Assembly: GCA_030674185.1 (NCBI GenBank)
Contig: JAPXFY010000031.1
Span: 1,611,086 to 1,675,085, forward strand
From: Monoplex corrugatus
Lineage: Eukaryota > Mollusca > Gastropoda > Littorinimorpha > Ranellidae
Direction of reading: 5' to 3'
DNA: 64,000 nt
Below, one piece after another: positions 22,708 through 62,392 of the stretch (positions are counted from its first letter, which is position 1; the number at the start of each line of letters is the position of its first letter). Below the pieces are notes generated by a model that was given only the letters and a program-made list of their open reading frames with translations, did not search any database and was not told the origin of the DNA. Position numbers and translations under genes: made by a program.

Positions 22708-25700
22708 TGTTTGATATATCTTCTCTCTCCTTCTGGGATGAGATAAAAGACAGTCAAGCTTCATTGTTATTGTCTTTATGATCCTACTTCAATAAGTTGA
22801 AAGCAGAACAGAAATGCTGAACTGGCACAAAGCAATGAGCAGTATAAAGTTACAACATCTCATGTAGGCCAACTGTCTTGGATACAGGTGTGGCAAAAAT
22901 GAACTTGCCAACAAGCTTACAGGTAAAGCCAATACACCAAATAATCTATGTTTTGGAAAATCCGAGGTCCTCAAACAGCTAAAATCATACCACTGGGAAG
23001 GGGTAAGAAAACATGAGTCGGAGCTGTGTGCCTGCTGGCCCGCACACGCTAAAGATCCCAAGGCAGATGAAAATCATGAAGAGCAGGGCATTCGCCGCAC
23101 TGCCCTGGTATAAAACATTGGAGAGAGAGGTTGATTTCCCAGGTCCCTCCCCTTGAAGGCCAATTAGCCTTCTTGCCTTACTGAAGTCTTGGTCAAAATG
23201 CTAAAAAATATAATAATGATGGGTGGCGCTGCACTGTGGTGACACGCTCTCAAAAGGGGGAGCAGCCCAAGTTTCAAGTGGTAAATCCACTGTGACAAAA
23301 CAAATGAATATGAAAATCTGATTCATCATACCATTGGTCATCGTACCATTGGTCATCATACCATTGGTCATCATACCATTGGTCATCATACCATTGGTCA
23401 TCGTACCATTGGTCATCGTACCATTGGTCATCGTACCATTGGTCATCATACCATTGGTCATCGTACCATTGGTCATTGTACCATTGGTCATCATACCATT
23501 GGTCATCGTACCATTGGTCATCATACCATTGGTCATCGTACCATTGGTCATCATACCATTGGTCATCATACCATTGGTCATCATACTCAAAAAGGGATTA
23601 GTGAGAGGAAGTGGTCAAAAATCACCACAAAAGGCAAACATTAGCACTATCTCAAAAGTAACAACTTGGGTATTGTTTTTTTTTTAAATCCAGTTTTGTG
23701 CATTCCTTCTTTGTCTTTCATTTAAGCTTAACAAAGACCAATTGGCTGAAAATTTGTGCCTGTCTTGTCTTGTCTTGTCTTAGAAATATCAAATGTTTTG
23801 TATTCATTTTTGTGTATTTCTGGTTCCTGTTTGAATGCTGGCAGTCACGTTGATTAAGATAATTTGATGATAGACTCCATTCTAATACCTGTAATTGGAA
23901 CACTGCACTGTGACATCTCTCTCTTACTGAGGAAAGCAGCCTAAATTCTATATATGGGAAAACATGATTAAATAAAATCTATGAATAAAATGTCAACACA
24001 AATGAAAACACAATAAAATATGCTAATATACAAGATAACTATTACATTACCTATTACAATACCGTGTCAATGATTACTATAAGTGTCTGTATTACAACAT
24101 TACGCTCGAGCCTGTCAGAACTACTACAGGAAAAATAGTTTTCTAATACCAATGACTACTGCTGGACTGTTCCAATTTTTACGAGGTCGTCCCCTTCTCT
24201 TTTTCACAACAGGCAGACATTCGGGTAGATTGGTACAAGTGTCTGTGTCCTGAGTCATCTCTCCAACAGCGCCATCTGTTTAACACATCAAAGTTGATTA
24301 TGTTTAACACATCAAAGTTGACTATGAAGTCATGAACAACAAAAACAATAACAAAACAAACTAATCCACTCTCTCACAATGACAAAACAAACTAATCCAC
24401 TCTCTCACAATGACAAAACATACTAATCCACTCCCTCCCACTTCAGAAACAAATGGTGAGTACACACCTGGAAAGACAAAGAGAGCTCAGGTCCAACTTC
24501 CAATTCCCAACTAGGCCACGATTTTTCCTTCCCTTCACAGTTCACTTGGCCCCAAGTTACAGTTAGATGCTAGTTGTTTTTTTAAAAAATTTGATGGGTG
24601 CAATGTCAGTCAAGTAGCAAGATGCCAGATTTCCAATGCTAAGGTCTAGGTTCAATCCTACTTGGGCACCTCCAACCTGGTGGGTAAAGAGCCCAGTTTT
24701 TTCCCAGTGTCCAAGCTCAACATGAGTACAGAAATGCCTGTGTCTAAATCCCCTTCATGCATGCATGCACACTGAATATCAAATATGTGCATTAAATTTA
24801 AAGATCTTGTAGGTCATGTCAGTGTCTGGTGGCCAATAGAAACATCAAAACACCCAACACACAGGTTTTGTGCAGGCTTAGGCAGTCTGCCAGATAGTTG
24901 CTGGCAGATTTGGGTGGAGGATATATATATACATGCAATGATTCACATTTTCTGAACCCCCAATAGGACACAGTGTCCTGGACATAGAAAATTAATAGGA
25001 CACAGTGTCCTGGCTATGAAAAAACAATAGGACACCATTTTTTCGCAAAAAATCAAGTGTTTATTTAAAATAAGTCCAGTAATGCAGAACTCTGATATAC
25101 CATAAAGCATTTGCAACAAAAATTACTAATTTTTAGTAATTACATCTTAAACAACACACAAATGAAATAATCAACAAACAGTTATTGTAAGTTAATACTG
25201 AAGTCGCACCTTGCTTCAAAATCAGTAAAAAAAACAACAACCCAAAACAACACTTGGCACAATCTGGCAATCACATTTGAACATAGTGATACTGAACAGT
25301 GAATGAATTTTAATTACGAAAACTAAGTAGCATCTTGCTATAAAATAAGATCTGACTGAGAAAACTTGGCACATTCTGGCAATTTTGAATAATATCTGTT
25401 AAGTCAACAACACGTGTATCGCAGATACGACCCGGACCGGCTGAAAATAGATCGCGCACGCTAACGGAGAATAACGCGAGTCTCTGATTGGCTGTTCGGA
25501 TAAGTCCCCGATAACGTGCGAAGCTAAAAATAGCACACTCGCGGAGCGCTGGGCGATGGCTGACACTGTGATAGGCTGTTCACTGTCACTGTGTCAGCGG
25601 CTACAAGGGCCTCGCACAGCCAACGCTGCCATTCAACGCGCTCGATAAAACACACTTGGTGTGTCCGCGACTTCCATGTAATAATCGGACACGGGTCCGC

Positions 25701-26845
25701 TCGGATAGCATATCAATCGGACAGCGGGTCCGCTCAGAAGCAAAACAGTCGGTCATTTCAAATTTCAATCGGTCAATGTCCGGAGTCCGAGGGAAATGTG
25801 AAACACTGTACATGTATATATATATATACATATACATAGGGAATTGTGATGAATTGTGAAGTGTGATGAATCCCTCCTGAACAAACCCCAAACAAACTCC
25901 AAAACACCCAGAATACAATACATCATTACATGCCTACCAAAGATGGAGTATGCACACTGTTCAGCAACACACCACATGGGTGAAATGTGCATGTACACAT
26001 ACCTGAGAAAATTGGAATTCTGATAAAGCAAATGAATGAATAAACTAGCATCCTAGAGCAGCATTCATCAATTTCATGCTTAACACACAAAACGAATTCA
26101 CACAACAAAGATTCATTGTCTGTCTCTCTCCTCGCTATATATACTATGTATTTTCTCTTTCTCTCACTCACTCTCTCCTACTTTCTACATCTGTGGGTGA
26201 GTGTGTGGGTGGGTTGGTGGGTGTGGTAGCTCAACAGTCTTATGTACCTTCCTTTGAATCAGCAAATGTTCCCTGAACAGACACTGGGGAAGACCTCTGA
26301 CACCCAGCACTGAAGTTATCAGCAACAGACACCGAAGAGTTAAATGTCTCTGTAGATTCCACAGTCTGACAGCTGGTATTTTCAGATGCTCTCTGAAAGC
26401 TGGAATCTACAGAGTCCCTCTGTCCTACAGTATCATGAGGGACTGTGATCACATCACACTTTATGTTGCCCTGTACATCTTCAGCATTGCTCTTGCCCTT
26501 GACATCCAGCACAGTTAACTGTAACTGCCCATTTTCCACATACAGCTGTAAGCCCGTGATTCTTACACAGAGGTAGGTCTTCTGTCTGCCTTTAAGATCT
26601 GGGATCACAGAAGTGTCAGTTTCCAGGAAAGTCTGCATACCTTCTCTGTGTGTGGATTCTTGGGACTCTGAAGCACAATGCGTGCCAGCTTTGGTCAAGT
26701 TGTTGAACCCAAAGTTTTTCACCTGAGCTGTCCAAAGCTGCTTTGTTGTCAAGGCTGTCCATTCTCGCACAAAATCAAGAGGTAAAGTTAAATCAATGTC
26801 ACAGTCCAAAGTGTTGTGAGTTGTATGTTCAGCAGTTTGTGACAT
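15810..26845 (-). CDS. C2H2 zinc-finger protein with AT-hook, five exons, frameshifted last exon
   Basis: Minus-strand gene joined from exons 26845-26248, 24275-24150, 22285-21576, 20041-19917 and 17713-15810. Every junction is GT-AG and phases match (1, 1, 0, 2). The product is a likely nuclear DNA-binding protein: an acidic 200-residue N terminus without a known domain, AT-hook KKRRGRPRK (residues 224-232), nine C2H2 fingers spread over exons 3-5, then an acidic C terminus with a 14-residue repeat. The terminal exon needs four indel corrections to read through. Functional GPR180 exons nearby argue against globally poor sequence, so decay of this locus is possible, but local assembly error cannot be excluded. 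I do not recognise a named vertebrate orthologue. It is divergent to GPR180 with about 1 kb between the start codons. Confidence 0.85.
16131..16396 (-). repeat. 42-bp (14-residue) histidine-phased coding repeat
   Basis: Within the zinc-finger C terminus, a His codon recurs at exactly 42-bp spacing: positions 16385, 16343, 16301, 16259, 16217, 16175 and 16133 (first base on the minus strand). Units read HLNSSVVDSENAEH, HLHSANVGRSAVEY, HMDTSKTDDTVTDC, HLRTENTEDIVEEF, HLPTASTEDLVTGY and HVNNADVQGIIMKY. DNA identity between units is modest, but spacing is exact. Confidence 0.85.
17837..18028. mobile_element. palindromic TTAA-flanked MITE, copy A
   Basis: 192 bp bounded by TTAA, with ends TTAACCCTTTGACTCCC and GGAGTCAAAGGATTAA in inverted orientation. 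A second, inner, near-perfect palindrome runs from CCCTTTGACTCCCTCACC through CAGCTTCCTGCAGGAAGCTG to its complement, so the whole element folds as a hairpin. It lies in intron 4 of the zinc-finger gene. TTAA targeting and a CCC start suggest a piggyBac-mobilised family. Confidence 0.88.
18029..18521. other. intronic spacer
   Basis: Zinc-finger intron 4. AT-rich, with A-rich runs near 18150 and 18435. I see no coding pattern. Confidence 0.45.
18522..19192. mobile_element. TTAA-bounded element, 671 bp, TTAACTCAATC termini
   Basis: TTAACTCAATCGAGTGCAG at the left and its counterpart (reverse complement TTAACTCAATCACTTCGTG) at the right form about 11 bp of matched terminal inverted repeat with TTAA target sites. 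No transposase is readable inside, so it is a non-autonomous piggyBac-like element. Its termini resemble those of the element at 29649-30787. Confidence 0.65.
19400..19785 (-). mobile_element. tRNA-derived SINE (Gly-like head)
   Basis: The minus strand begins GCCGTCGTATAGTGGTTAGC (A box), has an anticodon-like loop CTGCCAA, and B box GGGTTCGAATCC at about 19725. A 300-bp body follows, ending near a CATCATCATCATT stretch around 19415. Open frames inside are spurious. Confidence 0.7.
19917..20041 (-). CDS. zinc-finger gene exon 4 (finger 3 and half of 4)
   Basis: Acceptor TTGAAG|AC, donor AA|GTAAGT. Encodes TGDMQCDQCGKTFANMLL then VKQHVRGVH (finger 3, complete) and the first half of finger 4 (HVCSICSA). 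The phase-2 junction rebuilds Lys and continues FKWAASLKTHMADVH in exon 5, giving perfect C-x2-C-x12-H-x4-H spacing. This independently supports the splice sites. Confidence 0.9.
20186..20351. mobile_element. palindromic TTAA-flanked MITE, copy B
   Basis: 166-bp relative of the element at 17837, with TTAACCTTTTGATTCTCGCA at the left and GGAGTCAAGGGTTAA at the right. The inner CCCTTTGATTCCCTCATCC arm is partly deleted, so only half of the internal palindrome remains. It lies just upstream (in gene sense) of zinc-finger exon 4. Confidence 0.85.
20374..20785. mobile_element. inverted pair of RTE 3' ends (foldback)
   Basis: The left arm (TCATCA run then AAGTGCCCTGCCACATGGCG) and the right arm (reverse complement, ending in an ATGATG run) are the same RTE-like 3' end in opposite orientations. 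The arms are about 160 bp with close similarity through the CCCTTGTTGCTGCA and CTCTGTCCTCA segments. They are separated by under 100 bp of spacer. Confidence 0.8.
20786..21124. other. intronic spacer with SINE-core remnant
   Basis: The 21040-21110 segment (CACTGACATGACTCACAGGA and CATTTGATATTCTGCA) matches the gastropod-type SINE core also found at 51970-52050 and 54698. The rest is unremarkable intronic sequence. Confidence 0.5.
21125..21530. repeat. GT microsatellite, long
   Basis: Imperfect then nearly pure (GT)n in intron 3 of the zinc-finger gene, starting about 45 nt downstream of its exon 3 donor. The transcript would carry it as (CA)n. His/Thr open frames continuing from exon 3 are read-through of the intron. 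Confidence 0.95.
21576..22285 (-). CDS. zinc-finger gene exon 3 (fingers 1-2)
   Basis: Acceptor TTACAG|AT, donor AAG|GTGAGG. The 236 codons begin DQPVQNQAKGQPLIPTRPYS, pass an acidic patch (SESDVEEAEDEEYLPTF) and a basic patch (KKRMKIDV, RRKRNRERK, possible nuclear localisation signals). Two C2H2 fingers follow: CKYCRRKFCDFTGVTLHVKK then FH, and CSLCDKQFENRLQLQLHEDK then AH. Exon 3 ends at HFK and joins in phase 0 to TGDMQCDQC, forming a normal finger linker. Confidence 0.9.
22530..22705. repeat. CT then CA microsatellite
   Basis: Short (CT)n followed by imperfect (CA)n with CACCACA interruptions. It lies in intron 2 of the zinc-finger gene. Confidence 0.92.
22985..23310 (+). mobile_element. 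SINE-like dispersed repeat
   Basis: Contains GGGTGGCGCTGCACTGTGG and a GACACGCTCTC...GAGCAGCCC block, ending CTGTGACAAAACAAATGAAT. This closely resembles the 3' part of a SINE I recall from gastropod genomes. Assignment is from memory of the pattern, without a second full copy in this window. Confidence 0.5.
23331..23588. repeat. 15-bp tandem array, about 17 copies
   Basis: The unit TACCATTGGTCATC(A/G) is almost perfect. The A/G difference at the last base alternates irregularly. Fifteen bp equals five codons, so uninterrupted frames (VIVPL or MTNGM repeats) occur on both strands but lack gene context. It lies in intron 2 of the zinc-finger gene. Confidence 0.95.
23700..23860 (+). repeat. 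single arm of a foldback repeat family
   Basis: ACAAAGACCAATTGGCTGAA...GTGCCTGTCTTG through TTTCTGGTTCCTG matches the right arms of the foldback elements at 40866-41090 and 62393-62712. Only one arm is present here. A related inverted stretch occurs near 31955-31990. Confidence 0.6.
24150..24275 (-). CDS. zinc-finger gene exon 2 (AT-hook)
   Basis: Acceptor AACAG|AT at 24276 and donor GTATTA at 24149-24144. It supplies 41 codons plus split codons on both sides and encodes TCTNLPECLPVV followed by KKRRGRPRKNWNSPAVVI, a canonical AT-hook (GRP core with basic flanks) that binds the minor groove of AT-rich DNA. The phase-1 joins to exons 1 and 3 both recreate Asp codons. Confidence 0.85.
24590..24920. 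mobile_element. SINE remnants (tRNA-like head and core)
   Basis: On the plus strand, a B-box-like GGTTCAATCC near 24650 marks a decayed tRNA head. On the minus strand, 24830-24770 matches the SINE core CACTGACATG...GATCTT...CATATTTGATATTC. At 24860-24920, GGTTTTGTGCAGG...GGCAGATTTGGGTGGA matches 28320-28240 (inverted) and part of 31615-31640. Confidence 0.5.
24955..25850. other. palindrome cluster and CpG-rich block in intron 1
   Basis: Two copies of the perfect 15-bp dyad AGGACACAGTGTCCT (24964 region and 24998 region) and a third half-site lie at the left. Further right, 25425-25800 is much richer in CpG than the surrounding AT-rich introns and contains CCAAT-type boxes (CTGATTGGCTG). It also has direct repeats of the form AATCGGACA(C/G)(G)GGTCCGCTC near 25683-25735. 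It could be an unmethylated regulatory island, an alternative promoter, or a DNA transposon. No coding motif is seen. Confidence 0.5.
25851..26247. other. intron 1 remainder with SINE fragment
   Basis: The 25890-25995 segment resembles the middle of the gastropod-type SINE (GGAGTATGCACACTG and a CATGGGTGAAATGTGCATGT-like block). The rest up to the exon 1 donor is non-coding. Confidence 0.45.
26248..26845 (-). CDS. zinc-finger gene exon 1
   Basis: Starts at ATG 26845 in a favourable ACAATG context and encodes residues 1-199 plus one base. The N-terminal segment LDFVREWTALTTKQLWTAQV resembles a short helical motif, followed by a small beta-rich stretch (KTYLCVRITGLQLYVENGQL) and a Ser/Thr/Glu-rich tail. 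I recognise no catalogued domain. The donor is GTACAT at 26247-26242. Confidence 0.85.
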
Positions 26846-27872
26846 TGTTTTGGAGTGTACTGAGCTTGCGCAATGAAGTTACTTCTAGCATTACAGATTA
26901 TATATATCTGGTTTAGCGGTTCAGTGGTTAGTTTACTCAATTACTGCAGTTTCACTTTCAGTTTTGTCCGCAACAAAGGTTTCCATCAATTTTTTTTTCA
27001 ATTCAGTGCCACGATTCTTATATTTCTGTCTCTGGCAACAGCCCCATTAATTTCAGTTGTTTCTAATGACTAGAACTCCTGAAGATTTCCACACAACAGC
27101 AAAGAATAAGCAGAAGAGCAGCAGAAAACATAAACGGCCGCCATGTTGCCAAGGGACGCCACTTACTCTAAAAACGAAAAATAGTCGCGTTAAACGAACA
27201 TAAACTGGTAGTTGCATTGCTACCTAATTATCTTATCATGAATTGATTAAAAGTGTATCCATTTTAAATTTATCTGTGGTTGATTTTCTACATTTCTGTT
27301 GGGATTATTTTTGTTGATCATCTTCTGTTTAGTTGAAAGCTATTTCCATTTTTACGACATGTACACGTAGTGCTCACAATCTCGTGGCTTCTTGTTTCGC
27401 TTCTCAGACTCATGCCAGTGAAGTGCAGCTTTCTGTCTAACCTGTTTGTTCTTTGCATACCACAGGAGTGAAACTACCATTATTTTAGCCATGTAGATTG
27501 TGTTACGTCGTTTAGAATATCGACCTTGTGTGCGAAATTTAGACAGTGATTACCAAGCAGCTGGCTGAGGCTCAAGTCAAGAACAAGTCACAGTTCATAT
27601 CTAGATACCTCTCCTCTCCAGTATCGCTGCAGTGCACACATACTTAGATCTTCATCTATGTATATATATATACGCAGATAAATCTGTGACCATCTTGAGT
27701 TGTTGGATGTAAAATCCTTAATTTAACGAAATTGCTATTAATTACAAAATTGAAAATAACCTTGTTATTGCTCATCATGAACTAAATCTGTCATCTAAAA
27801 TTCTAATGCTTGGAAACTGTAAACCACACAGCCAATGGACTATTCTTATTTTCTTTACAAAAATCAGAAATT
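26846..27872. promoter_or_regulatory. shared divergent promoter region
   Basis: Intergenic interval between the zinc-finger start (minus) and the GPR180 start (plus). GCCGCCATGTTG at 27137-27148 fits the YY1 consensus often found at downstream promoter positions. CpG-containing sequence near 27130-27190 (GGGACGCC, GTCGCG) marks a likely initiation region. No canonical TATA box is seen at a convincing place, apart from TATATATATATA near 27660. Transcription start sites are inferred, not seen. Confidence 0.5.
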
Positions 27873-58161
<30,289 letters not shown>

Positions 58162-59560
58162 TGACCGCCTGCCCTGTGGCTGTTGTTCAGCTAGTTGAGC
58201 AGCATTGTAGGGAGATGATGTGAGTCTTCATCAAAACTGAAGGAAAAAAGTTCTATGGTTATTCCTTGTAATGATGAAATGATGTTCTTTGTTGCAATGC
58301 CAGGTGATTTGGCAGTTTGTGGATATGTCCTTGCCCTTTCGTAAAGGATAGATTAAAAACTCGAGTCTAGAAAACAGAAAGAATCATGAGGGCTGGAGAT
58401 GTGACTCGAATCCTGATCAAAAGTAGAAGGAAAAAGGTGATTCTTTGTGTTGTTGGTTGTTGCGTATCAGAGCAAAACAGTGCCGTTTGTTGTGATGGTG
58501 GTCATACGGTTGGGAAAATTCAGCAGGAAAAATAAATCATGGACATTCAGGATGGTGTATCATGTCAGAATGACCTTCATTTTATTGAAAACAAGGAGAA
58601 GAAAATTTTTTAAGTTTCAACAGTGTTGTTTGGTTCCAGTGCCAGATAATTTGGCATTTTGTGGAAATTAACAACAGCAGCAGCAGGAGGAAAGAGAAAA
58701 TAAAAGAATTATGAACAGAAGGGTGGTGCGTATCTTCATCAAAACTAAGAAGAAAAAGATCTGTGGTTTCGGATGATGGATACCAGAAAGTGCCACTTCT
58801 GCTGTGAAGTCATTTGGCAGTTTGTAGAATAAACAAATACAGCAATAGGAAAAAAACTGGAAATTGGATATGTGACTTGGGTCTTGATTGGATATGTGAC
58901 TTGGGTTTTCATTGGATATGTGACTTGGGTTTTGATTGGATATGTGACTTGGGTTTTCATTCATCAGAACTGTTCAGGAAAGCAGGATCTGAAGGTGTTG
59001 GCTCTTGGAAGGAAAGCCAGAACAGTGTTGTTTGTTGTGAGTTACAGTGTTGTTTGTTGTGAGCTACAGTCACAGATAATACAGAGTCATGGAGATTGAA
59101 GATGAGTTGTTGTTGGTGACAGCGTGGCGAGTGACTGACTGAAGAGCATCATTTTGAGTTGTGTAGAATGATGCATCCCCAGCAAAGGACTTAAATGCAT
59201 CATTTTGAGTCATATAGGAGTGATGCAGCCCCAGCAGATGGCTGAAAAGCGTCATTTTGAGTTGTGTAAGAGTGATGCAGCCCCAGCAACTCTCTGAAGA
59301 GCATTTATTCAAGTCATGTAGGAACCAGGCAGTCCTCGCAAACGACTGAGTGAAGGACATCATTGTAAGTCGTGTTGGAACAATATAGTCCTTCATGACA
59401 ACTAGGAGAAACAATAGAAACATTCAAGATGTACTGTTGATTACGGACTGATGTTTGCCTGATGCAGCAGTATCTCTTGGAAGTCGTGCAGGAATAAAGC
59501 GGTTTTTCATCAAAACTGATCCAGAAAAATGATAGAATCAAATAAAGAGGTACCAGACAC
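58162..59560 (+). other. GPR180 3' region with degenerate modules
   Basis: Probable 3' UTR and beyond. Phrases recur in order: CATCAAAACTGAAGGAAAAAAG-like at about 58229, 58413 and 58733; CCAGGTGATTTGGCAGTTTG-like at 58300, 58640 and 58805. A 24-bp array (GGATATGTGACTTGGGTTTT plus CATT, four copies) lies at 58866-58961, and about 60-bp units with CATCATTTTGAGT...TGATGCA.CCCCAGCA at 59145-59300. AATAAA occurs at 58531-58536 and 59541-59546 as candidate poly(A) signals. Confidence 0.6.
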
Positions 59561-60324
59561 TTATACTCTTGATTTTGTGACTGTCAGTAATAGCCTGTGT
59601 CCTTGTTCTCATCTCATGTGGTTTTTGACAAGAATAGAACCCGTGGTTTGTCATTGCTTTCTGGAGTGGCAGTGCTCAACATACTGTGTGGAGGCTATTT
59701 CAACATCATCACTGGTCTGTGGTCTGTGGATCTAGGAGGTCGCCCACAGATGTCTTAATCGTATTACTTGGAGAAAACTTGAGACGCCGAGCATGGTTCC
59801 TACTGCCGATCCCGGCAAGGGAGAGAGATAAGATTGAGATACAGTAGTGTGTTAGATTCAACAGCCGTGTTCATTGCCAGGCTGAATGTAAGACTGTAGT
59901 GTTACCATTACAAGATTAACATAAAAACCACAAAACATAGATAAATAATTGTGAGGTACAGGACGTATTCTTGGTGACCGCTTCTTTATGCGTACCTGAC
60001 TGAACAACTTGTTGGACAAATGGGCTACGCAGAAGGGGGCAAAATGAAGAGAAAAATAGTTCTGAGTGTATTTTCTCCTTGTTACAAGCTGGTGGATGAC
60101 CATTGCCCGACAGGAGCAGAGTCAGTCAGATAAACCTGTATCAGGTGTTAAATGCTGAAGAAGCTCGTTGCTCAATGTGGTAAAATTTATTGAGATGGCA
60201 CTTCTGTATAAAGCATCGTGTCAACACAACAGAAAGAAAGAATGAAAAAAGAAAAAGATCTGCAGGGTTAAGATGTGCACTTCTCTGGCTGTGCTGTGAT
60301 CAGTTAGTTATATGATTTAATATC
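59561..60324. other. intergenic sequence
   Basis: Unique sequence with no convincing coding pattern on either strand. It leads into the 31-bp array. Confidence 0.5.
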
Positions 60325-60655
60325 TCTGTGTGAAGCAGGCCTTAGTATGAATATCTGTGTGTGAGATGAGCCTTAGTTTGAATATCTGTGTGTGAAGTAA
60401 GCCTTAGTGTGAACACCTGCGTATAAGATGAGCCTTAGTATGAATATCTGTGTGTGAGATGAGCCTTAGCATGAATATCTGTGTGTGAGATGAGCTTTAG
60501 CATAAATATCTGTGTGTGAGGTGAGCTTTAGCATAAATATCTGTGTGTGAGATGAGCCTTAGCATGAATATCTGTGTGTGAGTTGAGCTTTAGCATAAAT
60601 ATCTGTGTGTGAGATGAGCTTTAGCATGAATATCTGTGTGTGAGATGAGCTTTAG
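60325..60655. repeat. 31-bp minisatellite, about ten copies
   Basis: The unit TGTGTGTGAGATGAGCTTTA plus GCATAAATATC repeats with exact 31-bp spacing in the central copies. The first copies are more diverged. Confidence 0.93.
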
Positions 60656-60908
60656 TGCATAAAGTGAGCCTCTGTATGAACATCAGTTCTGTATATTATG
60701 GTCACAGTCGTGATTGCAACATGCAAAACGAACTTGTCATCATGTTGGTGTTTACAGGCTAGGTCTTTAATACAGTGTACTGAAATCAACTGAAATGACC
60801 TAGCAGTGCAGTTTCCTCTGGCGAGTAGTCTCATGGCGGTTTGATACAAACGACTTTCGTTGGACTTTGTGGCACTGTGTAGATCTGTAATAGATCGAAT
60901 GAATCTGG
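60656..60908. other. spacer
   Basis: Unique sequence between two arrays. No coding features seen. Confidence 0.5.
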
Positions 60909-62058
60909 GTTTGGGGAGTGTAGCAGAGGGCCACAGTATATGAATGGTGTAAGGGTAATCCCTGGAATACAGTGTGGGGAGTGTAGCAGAGGGCCACAGT
61001 ATATGAATGGTGTAAGGGTAATCCCTGAATACAGTGTGGGGAGTGTAGCAGAGGGCCACAGTATATGAATGGTGTAAGAGTAATCCCTGGAATACAGTTT
61101 GGGGAGTGTAGCAGAGGGCCACAGTATATGAATGGTGTAAGGGTATAATCCCTGGAATACAGTTTGGGGAGTGTAGCAGAGGGCCACAGTATATGAATGG
61201 TGTAAGGGTAATCCCTGGAATACAGTTTGGGGAGTGTAGCAGAGGGCCACAATATATGAATGGTGTAAGGGTAATCCCTGGAATACAGTGTGGGGAGTGT
61301 AGCAGAGGGCCACAGTATATGAATGGTGTAAGGGTAATCCCTGGAATACAGTGTGGGGAGTGTTAGCAGAGGGCCACAGTATATGAATGGTGTAAGGGTA
61401 ATCCCTGGAATACAGTGTGGGGAGTGTAGCAGAGGGCCACAGTATATGAATGGTGTAAGGGTAATCCCTGGAATACAGTGTGGGGAGTGTAGCAGAGGGC
61501 CACAGTATATGAATGGTGTAAGGGTATAATCCCTGGAATACAGTGTGGGGAGTGTAGCAGAGGGCCTCAGTATATGAATGGTGTAAGGGTAATCCCTGGA
61601 ATACAGTGTGGGGAGTGTAGCAGAGGGCCACAGTATATGAATGGTGTAAGGGTAATCCCTGGAATACAGTGTGGGGAATGTAGCAGAGGGCCACAATATA
61701 TGAATGGTGTAAGGGTAATCCCTGGAATACAGTGTGGGGAGTGTAGCAGAGGGCCACACAATATATGAATGGTGTAAGGGTAATCCCTGGAATACAGTGT
61801 GGGGAGTGTAGCAGAGGGCCACACAGTATATGAATGGTGTAAGGGTAATCCCTGGAATACAGTGTGGGGAGTGTAGCAGAGGGCCACAGTATATGAATGG
61901 TGTAAGGGTAATCCCTGGAATACAGTGTGGGGAGTGTAGCAGAGGGCCACACAGTATATGAATGGTGTAAGGGTAATCCCTGGAATACAGTGTGGGGAGT
62001 GTAGCAGAGGGCCACACAGTATATGAATGGTGTAAGGGTAATCCCTGGAATACAGTGT
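60909..62058. repeat. 63-bp minisatellite, about 18 copies
   Basis: The unit GGGGAGTGTAGCAGAGGGCC, ACAGTATATGAATGGTGTAA, GGGTAATCCCTGGAATACAG, TGT is highly uniform. Sixty-three bp is 21 codons, so three minus-strand frames stay open for up to 424 codons with 21-residue repeats. Rare two-base insertions (ACACAGTA, GTATAATCC) shift those frames, arguing against coding. The high uniformity suggests recent expansion. Confidence 0.96.
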
Positions 62059-62123
62059 GGATGAACTAAAACAGACTTTCCCATCAGCAAACAAGACCGT
62101 GACACTAAGTCGGATTACTGCCT

Positions 62124-62345
62124 TGTTGTTGTTATGTTATTGTTGTTGTTATGTTGTTGTTGTTATGTTGTTGTTGCTGTTGTTGTTGTTATGTTTTGTT
62201 GTTATGTTGTTGCTGTTGTTGTTGCTGCTGCTGGTGTTGTTGTTATGTTGTTGTTGCTGTTGTTATTGTTATGTTGTTGTTATGTTGTTGTTATGTTGTT
62301 GTTGTTGTTGCTGTTATTGTTGTTATGTTGTTGTTGTTGTTGTCA
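62124..62345. repeat. (TTG)n with TATG interruptions
   Basis: Trinucleotide-rich tract GTTGTTGTTATGTTGTTG with CTG insertions. Poly-Val/Leu/Cys frames are spurious. Confidence 0.93.
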
Positions 62346-62392
62346 ATAGTTTTAATAAATCTAAATCAAAGGACTGCCAGTGTTCAAGCAGA

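Noticed and set aside
23201..23687. MTNGM and VIVPL repeat frames
   Set aside because: The 15-bp array is open on both strands. It lies in an intron with no splice signals joining it.
25591..25918. Open frames in the CpG-rich block
   Set aside because: No recognisable domain, and overlapping frames on both strands are expected from composition.
60652..62105. Minus-strand frames of 405 and 424 codons
   Set aside because: Artefact of the 63-bp array. Insertions of two bases in several copies shift the frame, which selection would prevent in a real gene.
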